A stretch of DNA of 40,486 nucleotides from JAJTHC01 sp044348005 (GTDB lineage Bacteria; Cyanobacteriota; Vampirovibrionia; Vampirovibrionales; JAJTHC01): NCBI GenBank assembly GCA_044348005.1, contig JBIKTR010000015.1, positions 1 through 40,486 of the forward strand, read 5' to 3'. The notes beneath the pieces were generated by a model. It ran no database searches, was not told the origin of the DNA, and saw only the letters and a list, made by a program, of their open reading frames with translations. A program made the position numbers and the translations under genes. Below are positions 36,956 through 40,486 of the stretch, piece by piece (the first letter of the stretch is position 1; every line of letters begins with the position of its first letter).

Positions 36956-38281
36956 ATGTATCCACGTTTAGGGCTTAACCCTTACTCTTCTATTCATTCG
37001 CTTCGCTATGGCGAAAATACGGCTTATGGGCGCCCGACGTATGGGCTTACCCCGCCAGCGAATCCTTATGGGGGGGGGGTGGCCTTGAATTACGGCGAAC
37101 GCCTTTACAACAACCCGATTCATTACGGCGTAACGCCTCCAACGGCTCCCACTTTAGGCCACATTCCTCTCTTTTTTGGGGAAGCCACGAATCGCTTTCG
37201 TCCCGATTATGGGGTGGTTCCCCCTACGGCTCCCACGGTGGGCGGGGCGTCTCTGATTTTTGGGGAACCCGTCAACCTCAATCGCATCACTTATGGCATT
37301 ACACCGCCTGTTTTGCCCGCGCCTCGTCCCCAAGTCAATGTCGCCCCCGTCGTGCCAGACATCCCCGTTCCTCAATACAACGTGCCTGATCGACCCATTC
37401 ACTACCCACCGCCTACTACGTTTGATGCGGGCGATTACCCTTTGCCTCCTCAAACGAACAACCCCATTACCTACGCGCCCAATACCTACCCGCAAGTGGA
37501 AAATACGGGTGCCTTGCAACCCTTGCCAGCAGGGGGAAGCGCGCTGTTTAACCCCTACGCCACGACCATTCCTGCTGAACAGATGGCACCGAGTGGAGGC
37601 GCAGTCGCCAGTTCTTCCAATAGTGAACTGGCAGGGGTGTTAGGGGCAACCAATGCCATGATTGCCGAAGGCAACCAAGTGGAACAGTTTACCCAATTGT
37701 ATGCGGCTCAAGAAGAGCAGATGCGTCAACAGCAAGCCCTTCAAAGGCAACAGCAATACCTTTCGCCTAATTTAACCCAGCAGTACTATCAGCAGTCGCA
37801 AGCTATTACCAATGCGTATCAGCAAGGCCAAGGCAGCAATGTAGATTCGTCGAAACTTCCAAGTGAAGCTCACAAAGGCATTGCTCAATACGGCGAGATC
37901 ATCAAGCGTGAAGCCTCGAAAAACGGTATCCCCGCTAGTTTACTGGCAGGCCTTATTTTACAAGAATCTCGCTTCAACCCCACTGCAGGTTCTGGTGCAG
38001 GGGCCAAGGGGCTTTGTCAACTCATGCCGGGTACCGCCAAAGAACTTGGCGTGAGCGATGTGCATTGTCCTGAACAAAGTATTGCGGGCGGTTCCAAGTA
38101 TTTAGGGGATATGTGTAGAAAATATAACGGGAATGTAACCCTTGCGCTTGCCGCTTATAATGCAGGCCCTGGTGCGGTTGACAAAGCAGGTAAAAATGTA
38201 CCGCCTTATAAAGAAACACAACATTACGTTCAAGTGGTTCAAAAAAATGAAGCCATGTTCCGTAGTGCGGGATTTGCTTAA
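36956..38281 (+). CDS. Lytic transglycosylase (SLT domain) with N-terminal FGE/PP repeat domain
   Basis: This 441-residue protein has three parts. Residues 12-120 hold four repeats of about 27 residues, each with hydrophobic-x-F/Y-G-E, then Y-G-hydrophobic, then PP (RYGENTAYGRPTYGLTPP, NYGERLYNNPIHYGVTPP, FFGEATNRFRPDYGVVPP, IFGEPVNLNRITYGITPP). Residues 120-300 are Pro/Gln/Asn-rich. Residues 305-435 are an SLT transglycosylase domain: AGLILQESRFNP with catalytic E337, GAKGLCQLMPGTAKELGV, GGSKYLGDM and ALAAYNAGPGAV. It cleaves peptidoglycan glycan strands. There is no signal peptide, so export may use the flagellar or another signal-free route. The repeat motif also occurs in the protein encoded at 1526-1882. 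The ribosome binding site is weak. Confidence 0.9.
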   Translation: MYPRLGLNPYSSIHSLRYGENTAYGRPTYGLTPPANPYGGGVALNYGERLYNNPIHYGVTPPTAPTLGHIPLFFGEATNRFRPDYGVVPPTAPTVGGASLIFGEPVNLNRITYGITPPVLPAPRPQVNVAPVVPDIPVPQYNVPDRPIHYPPPTTFDAGDYPLPPQTNNPITYAPNTYPQVENTGALQPLPAGGSALFNPYATTIPAEQMAPSGGAVASSSNSELAGVLGATNAMIAEGNQVEQFTQLYAAQEEQMRQQQALQRQQQYLSPNLTQQYYQQSQAITNAYQQGQGSNVDSSKLPSEAHKGIAQYGEIIKREASKNGIPASLLAGLILQESRFNPTAGSGAGAKGLCQLMPGTAKELGVSDVHCPEQSIAGGSKYLGDMCRKYNGNVTLALAAYNAGPGAVDKAGKNVPPYKETQHYVQVVQKNEAMFRSAGFA

Positions 38282-38457
38282 ATTAAAGTGCTTTTATCTT
38301 TCGAACACTATATAACAAAGCCTGCTTTGCATCGTGGACATTCCATAAAATACTACAGTCACTCCTCTTTACAAAAATGACGACTGTCTTAACATGAAAA
38401 ATTAAAAATTAACACTCTCTAAACTAAAGGGGCATCGATTTTTGGGGATGTTTACGG

Positions 38458-38487
38458 TATACTCGCTTACATAAAAATGTTATGTAA
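38458..38487 (+). promoter_or_regulatory. Promoter and inverted repeat upstream of the secreted hydrolase
   Basis: A -10-like TATACT (38458-38463) is followed at once by an 8-bp inverted repeat TTACATAA / TTATGTAA with a 5-base spacer (38467-38487), located where transcription would start. This is a candidate operator or 5' stem-loop. No good -35 is visible. Confidence 0.4.
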
Positions 38488-38501
38488 ATGGAACGTGATA
38501 G

Positions 38502-39818
38502 ATGAAACTTTTTTGCGTGTTATTGAGCTTGCTGTTAAGTCTGTTTGTTTTGCCGTGTGCTTCTGCAGAAGTCGTGGGTCCTAGCCTCTTAGACGCTGGA
38601 AAATCGTCGCATCGTGTTCATCTAAACCATCTTTACGCCTTTGACGCCGAACCCTTGGCGGGCAGAACGCCCTTGCTCCTTGTACCGGGGCGGGCGCAAG
38701 AAAAGCAACGATCCCCATGGTGGCGAAAGTTTGAAATCCGCTGGAAACAGCACGCGGAATTACAATCGCGCTACAAACTCTACATTTTTATGTACGATTC
38801 TAACCAGTTTTTGGAAATCCCCACCCATGAATTTGTGCAAGAGTTTCAGTATTTTAGCAAAACCCTTGGCGAAGCTAGCCCTAAAGTCGTGTTGCTGAGC
38901 TACAGCCAAGGCGGGTTAATCGTGCGAGACGCCTTCATGCAAGCCCCTGAACTCCTGCGTTTTGTGGACACCATCTTCGGCATGAGCGTGCCGTACCAAG
39001 GCACCCCCCTGTTTGACGAAAGCTGGATGAGTCAAAACCTCACACACTATTCCCCCCTTCGTCGCGGCTTCGACAAAGTCGTTTACGAACTTTCTATTAA
39101 AAATAAGCGTCACCTGATTAAAGATATGCTCTTTGTGAACTTTGACACATCCAAACCCGCCTACAGCTACCCCATTCAGCCCTTTGGCTTGATTAGACGC
39201 AACCCTGTGCCGTTGGATCCCGCCCCCCCCAAATGGGTCGAAGCCACCAGCCCAGACTTGCGCCAGTTTAAACGCAAGTTAATCGTCTACGGCAGTTACC
39301 TCCAATCTCCCTTTAGTGAACGGGGGCAAAAAGGCCGATTCCCCCACGGTTTCAGTGTTATAGATACCCTCGCACAGCTCAACAATTGGGTGCTTGGGGC
39401 GGTGGTCCCCACCTATGTGCCTAGCGTGCATCGAGCGTTTAAGTTCACGGGGCAAGAAATGGCGCAATTGCCTGTGGCCAATGTGCCGAACTATAATCAG
39501 CCCAAACGCTACCCTCAAGGCCAGGGGCATCCCTTTCGCTTTAATGACGGCTTCATTCCTGCCAGTTCCTTGTTTTACTTGCCCGTTCGAAATAAACCGT
39601 ACACCGAAGACATTGGGGCATACCCCCAGTTGTGGGACATTTGCGCAGGGCGTTTTTTAGAAGACTTGGATCACGTGGATTTAGGGCATTACCGCTTCCC
39701 TGAATTTCCGTTGAAAAAACGGGATGCGTTTCACGACAACGAACCCGCTCGCAAGCCGATCGACTGGCTCTTTGAAGACTTGCGTCGCTTGCATACGGCA
39801 GAAGGCTTTAGCTGTTAG
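38502..39818 (+). CDS. Secreted alpha/beta-hydrolase, lipase-like
   Basis: This 438-residue protein has a clear signal peptide (residues 1-22, ending CASA before EVVG). The hydrolase core begins TPLLLVPGRA and has the nucleophile elbow LLSYSQGGLIVRDA with Ser135. The first Gly of the usual GxSxG is replaced by Ser (S-Y-S-Q-G). Strand-helix features continue with DTIFGMSVPYQGTPLFDES, typical of triacylglycerol lipases and PGAP1-like esterases (the 'PhxG' segment after the elbow). A likely catalytic His lies in LDHVDLGH near the C-terminus. It probably cleaves lipids or esters in the periplasm or outside the cell; the substrate is unknown. It is a single gene with its own promoter region. Confidence 0.82.
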   Translation: MKLFCVLLSLLLSLFVLPCASAEVVGPSLLDAGKSSHRVHLNHLYAFDAEPLAGRTPLLLVPGRAQEKQRSPWWRKFEIRWKQHAELQSRYKLYIFMYDSNQFLEIPTHEFVQEFQYFSKTLGEASPKVVLLSYSQGGLIVRDAFMQAPELLRFVDTIFGMSVPYQGTPLFDESWMSQNLTHYSPLRRGFDKVVYELSIKNKRHLIKDMLFVNFDTSKPAYSYPIQPFGLIRRNPVPLDPAPPKWVEATSPDLRQFKRKLIVYGSYLQSPFSERGQKGRFPHGFSVIDTLAQLNNWVLGAVVPTYVPSVHRAFKFTGQEMAQLPVANVPNYNQPKRYPQGQGHPFRFNDGFIPASSLFYLPVRNKPYTEDIGAYPQLWDICAGRFLEDLDHVDLGHYRFPEFPLKKRDAFHDNEPARKPIDWLFEDLRRLHTAEGFSC

Positions 39819-39854
39819 GGCGTCAATCGCATGAAGTGATTTCTGCTGTAAGCT

Positions 39855-40154
39855 CTATTGAAGATACTGCTGTCTTAACGCCTGAATAAGGTCGACTAAT
39901 TGTTCTGATCTTAAGTTCTCTAAACGTGTTATCAATTGTTGCACAATATCCTTTAAAGTGTCATTGATTTGATTTGTTTCACCAGCCCTTTCCTCTTCTA
40001 AAGCTTTTTTTATATTGCTTATTTGACCTTGTATTGTCTGTAGAAAACCTTTTAATTCATGGTTGTAGAGTTGTGTTACTTCTGGTGGCATATCAGCTGG
40101 TAGTTTATTTAATAATCGTCCTAGGTTCTCTAAATACTGCTGTAGAGAAGTCAT
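39855..40154 (-). CDS. Small coiled-coil protein, function unknown
   Basis: This 99-residue, fully helical protein (NELKGFLQTIQ-like heptads; ISNIKKALEEERAGE; IVQQLITRLENLRSEQLVDL) has no export signal. GAGGAA lies directly ahead of the ATG. It is convergent with the hydrolase gene and its upstream side faces the second rRNA promoter copy, mirroring the position of the 17136-17630 gene before the first copy. An upstream frame on the same strand (40342-40151) overlaps its start by ATGA, but I do not accept that frame as a gene. I do not recognise the family. Confidence 0.6.
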   Translation of the reverse strand: MTSLQQYLENLGRLLNKLPADMPPEVTQLYNHELKGFLQTIQGQISNIKKALEEERAGETNQINDTLKDIVQQLITRLENLRSEQLVDLIQALRQQYLQ

Positions 40155-40206
40155 TTCCTCAGAAAAAGTTTTAGGTCTATGGTGGGTTGGAGTTCTGTTA
40201 GCCCTC

Positions 40207-40219
40207 CCCCCCCCCCCCC
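40207..40219. repeat. 13-base C homopolymer
   Basis: Thirteen C in a row (G on the minus strand) lie 52 bases upstream of the small coiled-coil gene. Such tracts slip during replication and can change expression, but they also attract sequencing error. Confidence 0.8.
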
Positions 40220-40359
40220 AACCTTTGGGGGTTGTTCAGGTTCGACTCGTTTCGAAAATAGTATAAATGCTGTAACAAAATTAGGGCGACCTTTCACACG
40301 CTGGGGATCAAAACAAAAATGATTGCGTTCATATGCTAGCAAAAAAGTGCGTGATGCGA

Positions 40360-40486
40360 AAACGGTGCGGGGAATCTAACGAAATTGTTACAATTGGGGG
40401 TTTCAAAAAAAGGGTGTTGACAGGTGTGCGGGTTTGTAGGATATTAGTGGAACTGGAGGGAAGCGGGGTCTTTTTTATAAGAGATT
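40360..40486 (+). repeat. 127-bp rRNA promoter region repeat, copy 2, at the window edge
   Basis: These bases are identical to 17728-17854, including the TTGACA and GATATT promoter elements (40417-40422 and 40440-40445). The match runs to the last base of the window. A second rRNA operon on the plus strand is the expected continuation. Confidence 0.95.

Noticed and set aside
40151..40342. A 63-codon minus-strand frame overlapping the small coiled-coil gene by ATGA
   Set aside because: It reads through the 13-base homopolymer, lacks a ribosome binding site and has no protein-like features; the overlap is probably accidental.

Overview
The window reads as a chromosomal segment of a Gram-negative-type, flagellated, pilus-bearing bacterium of moderate GC. 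The 5' part of the 16S rRNA (GGCGGAATGCTTAATACATG and neighbouring positions) looks cyanobacterial. Photosynthesis genes are absent, while FliS, type IV pilin-like proteins, a MlaF-like ATPase, TatA and a giant AsmA-like protein are present. My tentative placement is a non-photosynthetic cyanobacterial relative (Vampirovibrionia/Melainabacteria type). This rests on recall of 16S signatures, not on a search.

Layout. 1-7.1 kb: the 3' end of a large RTX/calcium-binding type protein, an MgtC/SapB membrane protein, tRNA-Met(CAT), a small Tyr/Pro-rich protein, an unusual CDF transporter fused to CBS and CorC domains, a peptide-binding protein divergent from a MlaF-like ATPase, and a membrane-anchored peroxiredoxin-like protein. 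7.2-15.7 kb: a 944-residue TPR-GAF-HD-GYP signalling protein, an XRE/zinc-ribbon protein, queA, a bifunctional-nuclease-family protein, two unknowns, fliS with a probable second flagellar chaperone, and an HxlR-type regulator. 16-24.7 kb: three paralogous type IV pilin-like genes, two upstream and one downstream of a complete 16S-23S-5S operon. The operon has a 965-nt spacer without tRNAs that carries an inverted-repeat-bounded element, elaborate pre-23S processing stems and an expanded helix 98. 24.8-30.7 kb: an AsmA-like giant, tatA, a Fur-family regulator and a small protein with a near-perfect ribosome binding site. 30.9-35 kb: a double-length malic enzyme and mnmE. 35-40.5 kb: two tandem-duplicated secreted TPR proteins, a lytic transglycosylase with an N-terminal repeat domain, a secreted alpha/beta hydrolase and a small coiled-coil protein. 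The last 127 bases exactly repeat the rRNA promoter region, so a second rRNA operon very probably starts just beyond the window.

The strongest oddities are: (i) the tandem malic enzyme, whose two halves have lost complementary parts of the active site; (ii) the CDF-CBS-CorC fusion; (iii) a short FGE repeat shared between the transglycosylase and a separate small protein; (iv) the helix 98 expansion and duplicated stem-loops flanking 23S rRNA; (v) the 127-base terminal repeat. Cell-envelope and surface functions (pilins, flagellar chaperones, AsmA, MlaF, Tat, transglycosylase, secreted hydrolase and TPR proteins) dominate, together with metal homeostasis (MgtC, CDF-CorC, Fur) and two tRNA wobble-base modification enzymes (QueA, MnmE).
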